Of a stretch of DNA of 64,000 nucleotides, positions 38,065-50,426 are shown piece after piece. The notes under the pieces were generated by a model, which made no database searches, had not been told where the DNA came from, and saw only the letters and a program-made list of their open reading frames with translations. Positions within the stretch are counted from its first letter, which is position 1; every line of letters begins with the position of its first letter. Location: contig AP031353.1 in NCBI GenBank assembly GCA_037833965.1, positions 3,846,501 to 3,910,500 on the forward strand. The letters run 5' to 3'. Origin of the DNA: Marchantia polymorpha subsp. ruderalis (taxonomy: Eukaryota; Streptophyta; Marchantiopsida; Marchantiales; Marchantiaceae). A program made the translations under genes and the position numbers.

Positions 38065-39489
38065 CTAGATCGATTCGCAGTTTGATGGTATCCAGCCAAT
38101 TCGGGCGTTTGGCTGGTCGTAGATCATCTGAAAGTTCTGTTGTTGCAGATTGCCGATGATTTGTATGCCCTGATTTGTAGGAATGACAGCCAAGCACCAA
38201 ATCTGAGCGAGCTCATCTACTGGAACGAAGACATTCACCTTCGGTAAGTCCCAGCTTTGATCCTGAAAAATCAAGGTGAGGCCTGGCAGGTCCGGGTCGC
38301 GATCATTCCCAACGTCGAAACAGAGATCCAAGCCGGAAACTTGCGAAGAAGTTCGAGAATACTTGACTCTTGTCTCGACCATTCTGGCTAGAGTCAGATA
38401 AACACGCGGGTCCAGCATAGTGATCGTCGTTCCAGAGTCGATTACCGTGCCCATTGGAGATTGAGCTGCAATAATCATCGACTGTTCTCCGATTTCACCG
38501 CCTGCAATTAGGCTCTGCTCCGAGTCGACGTTGACCATCTTGTTGTTCAGTCTCACTCCGATCAGATTCAAGAACCAGAACGTCGGGATGCGCTTGTTTT
38601 CAGATGTTTGCAGCGCTGTGTACTGCACATTCTCGGACGTGGGCAGAGCAGATCGCCCGAAAATGACCGGGCTGCTCGTCGTTGGGTCCGAGAAGATGCT
38701 TTGCAGGCAATATGAGAACACATTTCCGTACTGCTTTCCGAGCTGAGAAGGAAACGAGATAGGTCCTTGACCCAAGCCCACGAGACCATCGACGCCGTAG
38801 AAATCAACTGAGTTGTGAAGCCCCACTCCAAAAGCAAAGTTGGGGACAGCTAACATTTCGCCATCGGTGTTCTGCAAGGTGATCGTTTCGGTGGAGAAAT
38901 TTCCCTCTGTCACTGAGTTGTCACCGTACTGATACGCGTACTGGCAAAGGCCATCTTCATCCTCGTCGTCTGAGCACTGTGCCTGCGTTCCAAGGGCGTT
39001 GCACATGTAACTGGGGCAGGAGAGGCTTTGGTAGGTAGAGGATTTGTCCTGATCGTAAGGATCACTCGCTTGGCTGAAACATGCGTCGCAAGCAGATGCT
39101 TGAACCCACGTGAGATCGCTGCCAGTGTCGGCTATTACCATAAATTCCTGGGGAGGAGATCCCAAGGATATTGACATGGCGTAGCCTCCAGGCACTGCGG
39201 TCATCTTAGACTGGTAGCCCGAGTCATGATCCAACTCTAAGAAGTCCTGCATCCGAGCCCTCAAAATCGTTGCACGTGACCAACTGCTTTTGACGTGATG
39301 GGCAACCCTTTCCCCCATGGTCTGGAACCGAGGCTCCAAACGTCTCATTTTGGTCTTGAAAGAGTTCTCCAATGGGGAATGCTCTTCGCCGACTTGTGGA
39401 GATAAAGTTGCCTCTGTAAAAGCAGAGAACAGTACCAACAGATTCATGGCTAGGCAGAGAAACCAAGCTCTCTCGTTGAATATCCCCAT
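38065..39489 (-). CDS. Nepenthesin-type aspartic protease (A1 family)
   Basis: 474 aa, intronless. A signal peptide (about 1-27, hydrophobic MNLLVLFSAF core) predicts secretion or vacuolar/apoplastic routing. A prosegment (about 28-100) is followed by the two catalytic lobes, with DTGS at 121-124 and DSGT at 351-354. It has the nepenthesin-type insert with clustered cysteines (C134, C137, C158, C163, C172, C182), the QYGDNSVTEGNFSTETITL block typical of plant atypical A1 proteases, and the C-terminal IIGNLQQQNFQMIYD and WIPSNC. It should act as an endopeptidase at acidic pH (family knowledge). An unusual acidic SDDEDEDG run lies in the cysteine insert. No GPI-anchor-like tail is visible. The chosen ATG is the first in frame and gives the signal peptide. 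Confidence 0.93.
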   Translation of the reverse strand: MGIFNERAWFLCLAMNLLVLFSAFTEATLSPQVGEEHSPLENSFKTKMRRLEPRFQTMGERVAHHVKSSWSRATILRARMQDFLELDHDSGYQSKMTAVPGGYAMSISLGSPPQEFMVIADTGSDLTWVQASACDACFSQASDPYDQDKSSTYQSLSCPSYMCNALGTQAQCSDDEDEDGLCQYAYQYGDNSVTEGNFSTETITLQNTDGEMLAVPNFAFGVGLHNSVDFYGVDGLVGLGQGPISFPSQLGKQYGNVFSYCLQSIFSDPTTSSPVIFGRSALPTSENVQYTALQTSENKRIPTFWFLNLIGVRLNNKMVNVDSEQSLIAGGEIGEQSMIIAAQSPMGTVIDSGTTITMLDPRVYLTLARMVETRVKYSRTSSQVSGLDLCFDVGNDRDPDLPGLTLIFQDQSWDLPKVNVFVPVDELAQIWCLAVIPTNQGIQIIGNLQQQNFQMIYDQPNARIGWIPSNCESI

Positions 39490-39885
39490 GTCTACGATCG
39501 TTGCTGATTCGGAGCAGATGACGGCAGCTCAATTGACTTGCTTCAATCTCTCCCTTCTTCTGCAACTTGCCCTGTAAATAAGTTGAATCAAATGAATAAG
39601 ATGATACTAATTTCTCAAAGTGTGTTGGACTTCTGCATTGTTTTGTTGCAACTTATAGTCCCTGAATATAACCAAACGGATGAAGACGATTCAGCTGCTA
39701 TACTCTATCTGCTTTCAAATGGTGGGTTATACCTCGTTTGCTACGATTTGCAATGACAATCACTTCTGAGAGGAACATCATTCTCACCTTGACCGAGATC
39801 TTATCAGTGGACGTGATGAAACCTCTTGATCCTCGTATATTGCTAAGCACCTAAAGCATTCAGCTCCAAGCCATAAGAGATGAAG

Positions 39886-40130
39886 AAGCCTCGAGCTCCC
39901 ACCCAACAAAGCTGCGTTGGGAATCCAACATTTCACGCTGCAAAATCTCAGAGTGGAGAGAGGTGGCCTCTGTGAATTTTTGCAGCACTAGAAATGAAGA
40001 AAGACTAAGAAGCCTCGAGCTCCCACCCAACAAACCTGCGTTGGGAATCCAACATTTCACGCTGCAAAATCTCAGAGTGGAGAGAAGTGGCCTCTGTGAA
40101 TTTTTGCAGCACTAGAAATGAAGAAAGACT
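39886..40130. repeat. Direct duplication, 124-bp unit x 2
   Basis: Copies start at 39,886 and 40,010 with AAGCCTCGAGCTCCCACCC and both run to GAAATGAAGAAAGACT. By eye they differ at only two positions (AAAGCTG/AAACCTG and GAGAGG/GAGAAG), so the duplication is recent. Confidence 0.9.
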
Positions 40131-41053
40131 GCACAACAGATCTTGAGCTTCTCCGGAGCTGGAAAGACAGGATGCTTCACCAGTAACGAGGACACTGAGG
40201 ATAGTTCACTCGAGCATCGTTTCCAGCTTTAATACTATCATGAGCTTGATGTGCTGCACAGTCACACTCCTGCAAACGCAGCATCGTCTCACTGCACTAC
40301 ACAACTAAACTCGACATAAACAGCTATATCGATTTCATATTTCAAAACTTTGGCCGTTGATTTTCAGAAGACCGATGAGCTCTCCGCTACCGATTTGCTG
40401 CCGTTCTTTCCTGACAGTTACAGGAAGTAAACAAGACTCTCACGAGGAATTGCCGAACAAACAACTTGTACATACACTCAAAAATTCGATGATAATAATT
40501 AAACTATGCAAATTTGGCTTCTTCCTGGCATTTTATAGTCAGAATCTCCAAAGTCTTCTCACGGATAAATGAAAAAAAGTGCGAACTATCGAGGACATCT
40601 GCATGGGATGGATGATTTATATACCGCTTTGAACAACCCTTTAAGGAGGAGCTACTCTCATGTATATCCAATTATATTCATGTACTTGATATACATGAAG
40701 TGATTTTCTACTCCACCGGTGCCAGGAACTTCGATGAATTTAGTTTCAGAAAGATTTTCTAATATGATAAGTGTCCGTAAACAATCGATTAATACGGAAT
40801 CGGAGATAAATTTCTGAAAGTTGGAAAGTCTAAGAAAGTTGGAATCTAAATTTTAAATTTTCAGTAAGACATGGAAAATTAAACTTCTCATCAGCATTTC
40901 CTAGTCAATATCTTTGTTTGTTAACAGCAAACTTCGAATACATCTTACAAAATACAAAAGCATATCATGAAATAAAAACAAAGCGGAGCGGTGATGTTCT
41001 TTTTAGCTTTGCAAGACATTAAAATTATCAAAGTTATATATATGTATATATTG

Positions 41054-41086
41054 ACTCACTCTCAGATTGCATATCTGAGAGTGAGT
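41054..41086. repeat. Perfect 13-bp stem hairpin
   Basis: ACTCACTCTCAGA (41,054-41,066), the 7-nt loop TTGCATA, then TCTGAGAGTGAGT (41,074-41,086). Confidence 0.85.
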
Positions 41087-43014
41087 AAAGTGTACCATGT
41101 TTGCAACAATCATCCATAACTTCAATCATGCATTAATTTTTGAAACATTTTTTCAGAAAAAGTGGGAGCGGAGCTTTATGATGATAAAAATCATATTATT
41201 AGAAGATAAAAGATACTGTGTACATGTAGAAATGAAAAGAAGAAAGATATTTTATAATAAAATCTATCTCATTAACAGCAAAAAGCATATCATTTGCAAG
41301 AAATTCTTTGTTTTGACAGTAGATTTGTGCGTAATACACCAAACAAGGATTGGAAGATATCGACTACCGACCAGGATTTTATTACCATAGAAAATCAAGT
41401 TAAAAATATACTCATTTCTCCACAATATTTTTTTCTCTCTATGCCCTTCAATGCATGCATGCTATCCACTCATGTTCTTGTCCTTCTCCTTTCTCCAGGT
41501 TGTAAACATTTAGTTTCAGCCTCCACAATTGTCACTCACTTACATTTTTTTTTATCCTGAGATATTCTTATCCGTGTGTACAAATCATGACAGGTTTGTT
41601 CTATGTAATTCTTGTTATGTTATACAACCATTTCACTTTGTGATGTAAAGTTCCGTCATAGCTTCACATGGATGTATAGATATATCTAGAACCAGATATG
41701 TTCAATTCAATCTAAGATAAAAAAACTGATCAATGACCGGATCGCGTTTTCTTTTATAAATAAAACAGACCTGTTGCTCATCGCCATAAGATGTGTAAAG
41801 AAAATAACCTGACTTCAACTTTCAAACCACTGAAAGAAATACTTCTTTTTCAAAAGCTCTAGAACCATAAAAACGAGAAAAAGTCATTACGATATTTAGT
41901 CTAGTCAAATTTGAACATGACAAACATATTAATTGTACGATAAGCGTTACTATTTTAACGCTCATAACAACTCAGCCACATGTTTTAAATGAGTTTGGTT
42001 TGCCTCTACGTTCCTTGTCTTTGTCCCTTCTAGTTTTCGGCGGACTCTAAATACCATTATACTCTCTAAAACTTAGATGAAGAGATGAGGTGCTACAATA
42101 TACTGGAGATACAATGCATAATCCACCACTCAGTTTCCTAAAAGGAAAATTATGTAATGTATTATACTTTCTAGAGTTAAAATCTAACAAATTGACTTTA
42201 TTTTATTGTTTATGTTACTTTTAAATTTGCAATTCTAAAAACTGTCATTAAAGTGTGTATTATACTATATAATATGATACACACTATGAATATTATTAAT
42301 TATGAAAATACTTCATAAATATTATATCATCTTTTTTTTTATAAATATATAGTTTATAAAACTGATAAATATTATAATTTATATAAAATTTCAATTTTGT
42401 TCAATGATAAATAATATATTATTCATTAAATTTATAACATCATAGTTCTACAAACTCAAAGATATATTATTTTATCATTAGAGCCGTGAATCTATCCATT
42501 ATGTCTTAGACCTGCCGGCAAGACACGGACCCTTGTGGGACTAATCGGAAACCAATCGCAAAATGCGCGACCAAATTCCACAAGTTGCATGCTTGGGTAC
42601 GGATCTGGCTCCCGTTTCGTTTATTACGTAAACGGCCCAAACACTCCCTAACGCAGCTGAAGATTCCCATTTCGAGCATATTCGGTTCGCTCGAGGCCAG
42701 CCGTATGGCGGTTGCGCATGTATCGGTCCCACGATCCTGCCCGCGAGCGAGCGCTGCTGATTTTCTGGAATCTTCGGAGGGTTCGGTGGCCTGCGCTTAT
42801 CCGTAATTTCACGGTCTCGTGTCGAGAATCTCATTCTGTGCATGGACTCTTGTGGTGCAAAGGCTGTAGCTGGCAAGTTGTAGTTGACGAAGTTGCAATC
42901 TTGCAGAATTCAAGCTGCTCCCATTCTCTCGATTTCTGCTCTTACTGTCAGATCTTACGTGCTTGCTGGTCTGTTCTCTTGATCCATTAGAAGACAGCTC
43001 TCAGAGGCAGCTCG

Positions 43015-43965
43015 ATGATGTCTTCCGCTCCGGGTCAATGGGTAAATCCCCCATCAATTGTGCCCTTGGTTGAGTTCGATTCGATTGTAAGGGAGATTGC
43101 GGTTTGGATCTTTTAATGATTATCTTTCCTTCTGAACTTCTGAAGCTCCCCAGTTTGAAAGCTTTGGGCCAGTGACGAAGTTTTTTGAGGCTTTTTTAAT
43201 GACATATGATGCCGAATTCTTCGTTATGTAGCTCGTGTACGACGGATATGATCCCAGATGGATTATAGGAAGAGACAAGGGCCCTCCGGTCGTTCCGAAG
43301 CCCAAACTACCGCCTACTCCAGCGCCTCCTCCGAAGGTACATGCTACTGACGACGATTCTTCAATCCAGCTGAGCTTGGGACGATCATTCGTAATATGTT
43401 TTGAGGAGAAGAAGCAAGACTTTGTTCACAATCGCTAATGACTTGAGAAGATTTGATCTGTGACTGATTTGGTGTTCTGCACAGGTCGTGCCACCACCGC
43501 CCCCCGAACCGGAGCCAATAGTCCTGAAAGTCTTCTTCTGCTGCGAAGGATGCGTTGAGAGGATGAGGGAAGCATTTAAAGAGCTAAATGGTTACAATCT
43601 TTCCTCTTTCTGCATCTTCTAGCCAGTCCCTGTTCCTTAGTGAGATGATTCCGAGTTTCTCATCTGCTTGTGATTTGTCATGAAACTTTGGATCATTTGA
43701 GTTCATTCTGCTTGTCATCTGGACACTGCAGTCATATTTGCAACAGTTCATGATGCCTAGGAACGATCGTACTGTGTTAGAATCATCTGTTTACTGTGTA
43801 CACTAGTTTTCTCAGTGTGGAAGACTCATTCTCGCAGGTGTGGAATGCGTAAAGGTGGATCCTGGCTCTGGAAACGTGTTAATCACGGGCAAGGTTAACG
43901 TTGAAGAATGTCTGAAGCTGGCAAGGAGGATAAACAAGCGCACAGAGCTTTTGCTGCGGAAATGA
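43015..43965 (+). CDS. HMA-domain metal-binding protein 1 (four exons)
   Basis: A small protein of 121 aa. Exons: 43,015-43,041, 43,232-43,336, 43,485-43,590 and 43,838-43,965. All introns are GT-AG, in phases 0, 0 and 1. Exon 1 gives MMSSAPGQW. Exon 2 gives LVYDGYDPRWIIG and then a Pro-rich linker. Exon 3 continues the linker and starts the heavy-metal-associated (HMA) domain with FFCCEGC (CxxC = C64, C67). Exon 4 ends the domain with CVKVDPGSGNVLITGKV and LKLARRINKR. HMA domains bind Cu, Zn or Cd through the CxxC in plant HPP/HIPP proteins and metallochaperones. There is no signal peptide and no C-terminal CaaX box (it ends LLLRK), so it is HPP-like and not isoprenylated. A paralogue follows at 46.4 kb. 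Exon 1 is inferred from the donor and frame. M2 is an equally good start. Confidence 0.8.
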
Positions 43966-46431
43966 GGGAAAGTCCATCTTCGGTCATGAAAGAGCACAAG
44001 AAGAGAAAAGGAAAATGTGGACTGCCAATCATGTTGAAGGGGTCGTTCCCAAACTTTTAGTACATTGCTGGACGCTTCTGTGAAGCTTAGGGTACAATTC
44101 ATCGGATCGTTTTCGTTGCCTCTATCCGGGAAGCATTCATTTGGATGATTGTTTCACATGGGATACACTAGTAGGCGGTGTTTGCAGTACTCGAGAGAAG
44201 ATTCTCTGGGATACCGTAGATAGGCATTCTGAACACATTCGTGAAAGGGAGTAAACAGGAGTTTCATCTTGAATCAAGGTCTCAATATTTTCTGCAGGTT
44301 CTGGTTACTTTGTAATCCGAACGTCAACGAGCAAATTGAGATATTTTCACACTTAGAAATAACTCGGGATACACGAAAAGAGGAATCTAAAGGCAGAGAA
44401 AATGACTTTTTTTTTATAACCCAACAGGAATGGTCCTGTTGCTTCGTATAAGTCTGATTTCATGACTTTTAGTGCAGCAGATCTGCCACATTTTCAAGAG
44501 CCACAAGGAATTATGAAGAATAAAAGTTCAAGACTGCATATCTGTCTAATATATCCACTGAAAGGGTTCATAGTAACGTAGTCTTTTAAAAGAGGAATTC
44601 CACTGATGTCATGTAAACGAGGAATTTGGTTATGCCAAAGGATTCTTTCTGAACCTAAATAAACGGTATTTCTGACTGGAGATTGGCAAAGATCAAAGCA
44701 CAATATGGTAGCAACTCACTAAGTGCGTATTCACAATTGGCCGAAGGGCTTCATGAAATGTGAAGCAAAATGATTATGGTAATCAGGATGCGACTGCGGT
44801 GAAACGATGGGATGAGACTGCTTCAGTTTTAGGGCCAGGATCCTAGGCCTAAGATGAGCTGAGACATCTATGAGTTGGCATCATGTATCTTACATGTCTC
44901 ACGCAGTCAACATCGAATAAAGTGATATCGTCTATACAAAGGTTTAAGGTTTTTTCTGTTCGACGGGTGAGATTTGAACATCATGCTCCTCTGAGAATTT
45001 CTTTAACAAGTGGTCAAAGATATGAACCTCGCCAGAATCTTATTTTTTACCTGCTTGAGTACCCGTCAGATCTTGCTAAGGATTTTCCCTTTACTGACTG
45101 CCCGGCGAACAACTCGTATCTCACGGAAATTCTATAACAAACTCGTTGCCATGATCAGGTCAAGGCAAACTACGTGCACGATGAAAGAGGTTCAGTCAGG
45201 AGAAGTCGCTTTCGAAGCTAATTCTTTTCATTTCCCTCTTAATCAAAAGAGTTTGACTTTGGCAGAAATCTGACCTCCGCTTCACAAAGTCAATCGTGTA
45301 GTGAAATTGTAAGTTTATGTCCATCCTTAGAAAAGGCAAAGTTTTGAATCCGACTTCGACTGATAGAAGCGTTCTTTCACAGACGATCCACGAGAATTTA
45401 AATTAGCACTACTATCTATGAGTACATTATTAATTTCTAATCTCTCAAGTGTTTTTCAGCCATTCCTTAAAGGAGAGGCTCTCGTTACAGCCCTTGGGAG
45501 CTTCAGGGATTGACTTCAACATTCCCCAAGACGTCAGTTTTTAGGAATATTTCAGGCTTTCAGCTCATTATTTCATCAAGTTCACCAGCAGCTATGGTTC
45601 CACTTATTATGGTATACTTATTCAGCAGGATCGGCATATTTTTCTGGATATTTTTCTCAGATCATTTTTTTTTAATCAGCAATAACTGGATGTCACTCTT
45701 CATAGTGATCAAAGATGAAGAGTTATCGATCTACCTCGATGTTGATGGTTGACGGTAATTAAAAAGTTCCAAGGTCAGCTTCTGACAACTGAATTGAAAC
45801 ATAATTTCAGAACTCGGTAATACAGTTATTTGGGATGTACTGTGGTCATTTACTGCAAATCCCGTGCCCTCGCCTTCTTGAATTTCAGTCAGCAATATCT
45901 TCTTTTGACAGAAAAAATTCCTTTAGAATCCTGGGACATATCGGCCATCCATGTGGTCCTGGAAACCACGTTTGTGGTCGTTGGGAAGGGTCCACACTTA
46001 GAAAATATAGAAAGCTTCCTTCTGCGAACTATGTTTGAGCGGATTAGATGGACTTCGCTCTCATTTCAAAGTTGTTGATCGTGAAATCTATGAATGTCAC
46101 GCCACACGATGTGTTCAACTCTAAGAAGTTGTATACATCTTAGACAACAGAAAAAATTCTTAAATCCTCCCAAATAGTAATAATCAAAAGTATGGCACGA
46201 GATAAATAGAGGACAATTGAGCCACGAGATCCTCCTCTCTTCTCCTTGAGCATCGTCGCATTTTTATGCATTTTCTGTTTATCACCTAAGTCCTGGATGG
46301 TCTGTAATGATCAGTCTTTGACATACTGAAGTCTGGAAACACATGAAACTGACCGGTGCATCACAATCTGTGTCTTGCATGCTTTGAAGAATTGGATTGT
46401 TTATAAGCTCCTGCTGCCAGAGCTTAGATAT
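43966..46431. other. DNA between the two HMA genes
   Basis: 2.5 kb with no third HMA copy or other gene visible. It should contain the 3' UTR of the first gene and the promoter of the second. Confidence 0.45.
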
Positions 46432-47409
46432 ATGTCATCTGTTTCTTCTCAATCGGTATATGTTCAACCATATCCGCTGCTCTCAGACTGGTATCGTTGG
46501 ATATCTTCATGCCGCTCGTGATTTTCGCCATCCTTGAGTTCGTTCAAGTGACCTGGATCGGAAACATGGTTGTTATATCTATTGTACCGTCAAACTTAGA
46601 CGATGTCCTGCTTTCACTGAGGACTCAGTGGCTGCATCGAATTATCAAGAGTTCCTGCCTTCAGATTCCACCAAAACTCACATCTGACATAAAATTCATG
46701 GCTGCTGCAGCTTTGGTATGATGGATATGATCCCGAATGGATTTTAGGAACGCGATGGGGCTCTCCAGCCGAGCCTGAACCACCACCACCGCCACCTCCT
46801 CCTCCTCCTACGCTCCCTCCCGATGAGGAGAAGGTAGCTGCAGTACCCGAGGTACAGTGTTGGAACAACGTGGCTCTGAATATTCGCACCCACTCTGTGA
46901 TTGACTCAATCTACGTTAGATGGTAACCAGTTTATTTTCTCATAACCCAATGATGAATTGACCTTTGTTTGCTTGAAATCGTTGGGGAAATTTCAGCCAC
47001 CGAAGCCGATAAAGTTGAAATCTCCTTCTTGCTGCGAAGGGTGTGAAGAAAAAATGAAAACCGTCTTCATTGGTTTGGATGGTACGCTTCAGGATTAATC
47101 CTTGCTCTTTGCTGGCTCACATCTGCTCGTGAAAAATATGTGACTGAATACTGCCTTAAGTTAGGGAAATTATGACGTATATTTAGACCACCTTAGAAGA
47201 TGATCTGATCAGGTAATAGTTCTCCTCGAGTTGTACATTAAGCTTCTCCAGATGGATGAAATCTCAAAGGTCACAGTTGTTGTACCTCAGGTTTGGAATC
47301 TGTGGCAGTAGACTTCGAATCGGGACTCGTTACCATCACGGGGAACGTGCAAAGTGAAGAGTGCTTGAATCTGGCAAAGAGGGTGGTGAAACGTACTGTT
47401 ATGTGGTGA
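46432..47409 (+). CDS. HMA-domain metal-binding protein 2 (four exons)
   Basis: Tandem paralogue of the gene at 43.0 kb, 116 aa. Exons: 46,432-46,455 (MSSVSSQS), 46,711-46,833 (LWYDGYDPEWILG, then a run of about 11 prolines), 46,997-47,081 (LKSPSCCEGCEEKMK) and 47,291-47,409 (ending KRTVMW). Intron phases 0, 0 and 1 are the same as in the first gene. By eye about 34 of 60 HMA residues are identical between the two proteins, including the CxxC (C62, C65). Exon 2 may instead end at 46,851 (GAG before GTACAG), adding six codons. Exon 1 is the least certain part, chosen by analogy (MSS, phase 0, GTATAT donor). There is no CaaX box. A metal-handling role is inferred from the domain. Confidence 0.75.
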
Positions 47410-49516
47410 GGATGGACATACAGGGATCTGGAAGACAGAAGGAGAATGGGTGCAGCGGGATTACAAATCGTTCATGTTGCGTTGCAAAGTAGAATATCTC
47501 ACAGTTTTCGTACATCTATGTTGTGATTCAAATGATCAAGACAGCATATTAGTTCCTATTCTCAGACTGGCCTATTCGAATGCTGAGAACGAGAAAGTAA
47601 TTTGAGAACATTGTCTACAGTTTCAAAGTCGTTCAGGAAGGTCGTTAGTCTGAGTTCCATTAATTACACTCAAAACAGGCTAAGCTTTTAAGAAGCTGCT
47701 ACATTTTGGTATTTTTCCTTCAAGCAGATTAATCAGATCCAACAGTGCTCGGATTTGTTTTTTTTTCAGATTGTTTGCGTGATGGGGATGTTGTTGCTAT
47801 TATCCTGTTTGCTTTATTAGCAAAACGGTGAGCACATGAAGCTCAATGTCATCATTCTTTTTACATCGTACCTTCATCGTATACTTTGAGTAAATTTCTT
47901 CTTCAGGTCGAGAATGTAGGGCTAGACAATGTAGCAATGATATAGTTGAAAAATAAGTTCTTATATAGGCATTAATATCAGGTTCATTGTATGTTAATCT
48001 ACTCTTGCAGACACTGAACAACATTGACAGATGTATCCCTTCAATGCAAAGGATTTTTGACATTAATGATTCTGAGCTTGTCAAAACTACGCATTACAGC
48101 TATCAATTAAGAATGAGTTATATAGGTTCTTGAAAGATGTTCTCTGCTCCAAATCTCTATAAAAACGTCATCTGCAGCTAAGTAAGTCTGTCCCTCATAG
48201 ATTAGATCAATTGAAAACTGAGCAAAAATCGAACGAATGGAATAAGTGTCGCATCATAAGGAGCGCTTTTATGGAAATAAGCAACCAAATTTACCCATTG
48301 TCACTTAGTTCTGAACTACACATTCAAAATCTGGAAATGATTTATACAATATAAAAATAATTTAATTTTAAGTTGTTTGATAAATCATATTTTAATTCCG
48401 AAAGGAGAAATTCGGATGAAATTTAGTATTGATCGTTTTTATTGAAAATGTAAAAAAATTAATTGATTCTTATTTGAGATTATGTTTTTTCTTTTTTAAG
48501 ATCAGTTAGATTGACACATATTAAGGTCATAAAGTATTTGTGTAATCTAAGTTTTATATGTTAGACTAAAAAAACCAATGATTTTATCAAGATTATTGTT
48601 CAAGTAGATTACAAATTACATAAAATGAAAATAGGTTTTTAATATTACAATATATTGTAATTATTCAAAAATAGAAAAAAATTCACTAGAATAAAATTTT
48701 CCAACAATCAAATGACATTTCTGATCAAACTAATCAAAATGTTCTAAATTTTTCTAATTTTTTAAAACATCATCAAAAAAATCTGTGGGAAAAATAGTAA
48801 ATCCCAGTATCAAATTATATCTCTTATATAAATTCGAATGTAATATAAATAGCTCATATTTGAACAAAATAAAAATTTCAAAAAATATAATAAATTCTTT
48901 CATCATAAGAGTGTCAAAAGAATAAAGTTTAGTAAAAATAATAAATGTACACTCTGACCAAAAGTTATGTAGTCGTTTATGTGATTCAAATTCTTTTAAC
49001 CCAAATTAGTTCTCAAATTTCAAACTCATTATAACTTTAAATATTGAAAGTTTAGAATATACGACTACAATAAAATTTAGTGGCAATTTTTTTTCAATTG
49101 GTGAAGTATTAGAAATTATATTTTTATTTACTTATTTGGTTATAAAGAATCTCAAATTCTTATAAAATATATGAAACTAAAATCTTTTGCGTTTAAAATA
49201 TTTAAGAATATTTTATATAATAATTTGAAAATTAGTGAGGAATTTCTATATTTTACATTCATTGAATAAAAATCAGCACATAAGATATCATACTGAATTG
49301 AAAATAGATTCAGAAATCATACTATTTAATTTATTTTAATGAATTGAAATTCTTTATGCAAAAAAATTATGAAACACCAGAAAATGTATTTTCTAAAAAA
49401 AATTAAATTTTGCTTTCAATATCTAAATATAACATTATTTGTTGATCAAGTAGGGTTGAAAATTTAAGTATTTGTTGGTCAAATATATTTTGTAGAACCA
49501 AACCCCCTATTAAGCA
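47410..49516. other. AT-rich intergenic DNA
   Basis: 2.1 kb. 48.3-49.5 kb is among the most AT-rich DNA in the window, with many A and T runs and stops in all frames. No gene is seen. It ends at the target duplication of the copia-type element. Confidence 0.5.
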
Positions 49517-49521
49517 AAAGT

Positions 49522-49665
49522 TGTGAACGGTAAAACTAAAAAGACATTCCAAAAAGACGTAATACACAGGGAGAACCCCGAGGTATTTATCCCCGTCCAG
49601 GCGACCGTGTTAGCTATAAATAGCTAAAACCCGAGGTTATTCCTTAACTGGAATTAACCTCAACA
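49522..49665 (-). repeat. 3' LTR of the copia-type element (shortened)
   Basis: TG...CA ends. Shares TGTGAACGGTAAAAC, TAATACACA, GAGGTATTTAT, TTAGCTATAAATAG and AATTAACCTCAACA with the other LTR but lacks about 80 bp of its interior. Confidence 0.85.
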
Positions 49666-50019
49666 ATCTCCCACTTAACTCACGTTAAGTAACAAAAACC
49701 TCTATAACCTACATTATTACTTCACGGGAAATTCTAGACAGAAACCTTATATAAAGTCCACTTTACTCAAAATTTAACTAGAAATAAGCTGTAGCCATAT
49801 AGTAATAACATAAAGAGTTAACAAAAAACAAGCAAGTATAGAGAGAGAAAAGATCTCCTAACCTATATAATTATTCCGCGGGAAGTTCTAGAAAGAAACC
49901 TAATACAAGAACTTTCTTTACATGAGAATTAACTAAAACTGAGTTGTAGCCATCACAAGATAGAGTAAATATATGAAGATATAACTCAAGATACTATGTT
50001 AGCACACTCTAACTCTACT

Positions 50020-50113
50020 TCTCATGCACAACCTGCATGATAGCAAAGTGTCGTTTGAAACTCTTCAAAGAAATAATTTTTATCAATGCATCAGCTGGAT
50101 TAAATTTACCATC
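50020..50113 (-). pseudogene. RNase H C-terminal tail of copia polyprotein
   Basis: The minus-strand frame reads DGKFNPADALIKIISLK and then SFKRHFAIMQVVHE. NPADALIK is the usual N-PAD-x-L-TK signature at the end of the copia RNase H domain, which normally stops shortly after. Nothing of the polyprotein upstream remains because the adjacent DNA is replaced by a frame-breaking tandem array. Confidence 0.7.
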
Positions 50114-50119
50114 TATCCT

Positions 50120-50340
50120 GACTAGCTCAATCACCAAAGTTTTCCGTCAAGATTGACTAGCTCAATCACCAAAGTTTTATGTCAAGATTGACTAGCTCAA
50201 TCGTCAGAGTTTATTGTCAAGATGGACTGCTCAATTACTAGATTCTATGGTCAATCTTGACTAACTCAATGATCAACACTTACCATCAAGATTGATTTGT
50301 TCAATCACAAGAATCTACCATCCATATTGACTAACTCAAT
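50120..50340. repeat. Degenerate 35-bp tandem array (about 7 units)
   Basis: Units contain GACTAGCTCAAT or GACTAACTCAAT and a GTCAAGATT block (starts near 50,120; 50,155; 50,190; 50,225; 50,259; 50,294; 50,329). The array grows directly out of the copia RNase H tail. Its unit is not a multiple of three, so it destroys the frame. Confidence 0.8.
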
Positions 50341-50426
50341 TTTTTTATTAGACACTCTTGTTTGATAAAATATATGATATTGTTGCGTTTCACAGTATTG
50401 TAAATAACTTGTGCCGTGCACACTTC

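Larger units (their letters stand above)
39490..43014. other. Intergenic DNA
   Basis: 3.5 kb. It contains a 124-bp direct duplication (39,886-40,130) and a hairpin (41,054-41,086). About 41.9-42.48 kb is very AT-rich and changes abruptly at about 42,490 to GC-richer DNA that leads into the first HMA gene and is probably its promoter. Confidence 0.5.
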
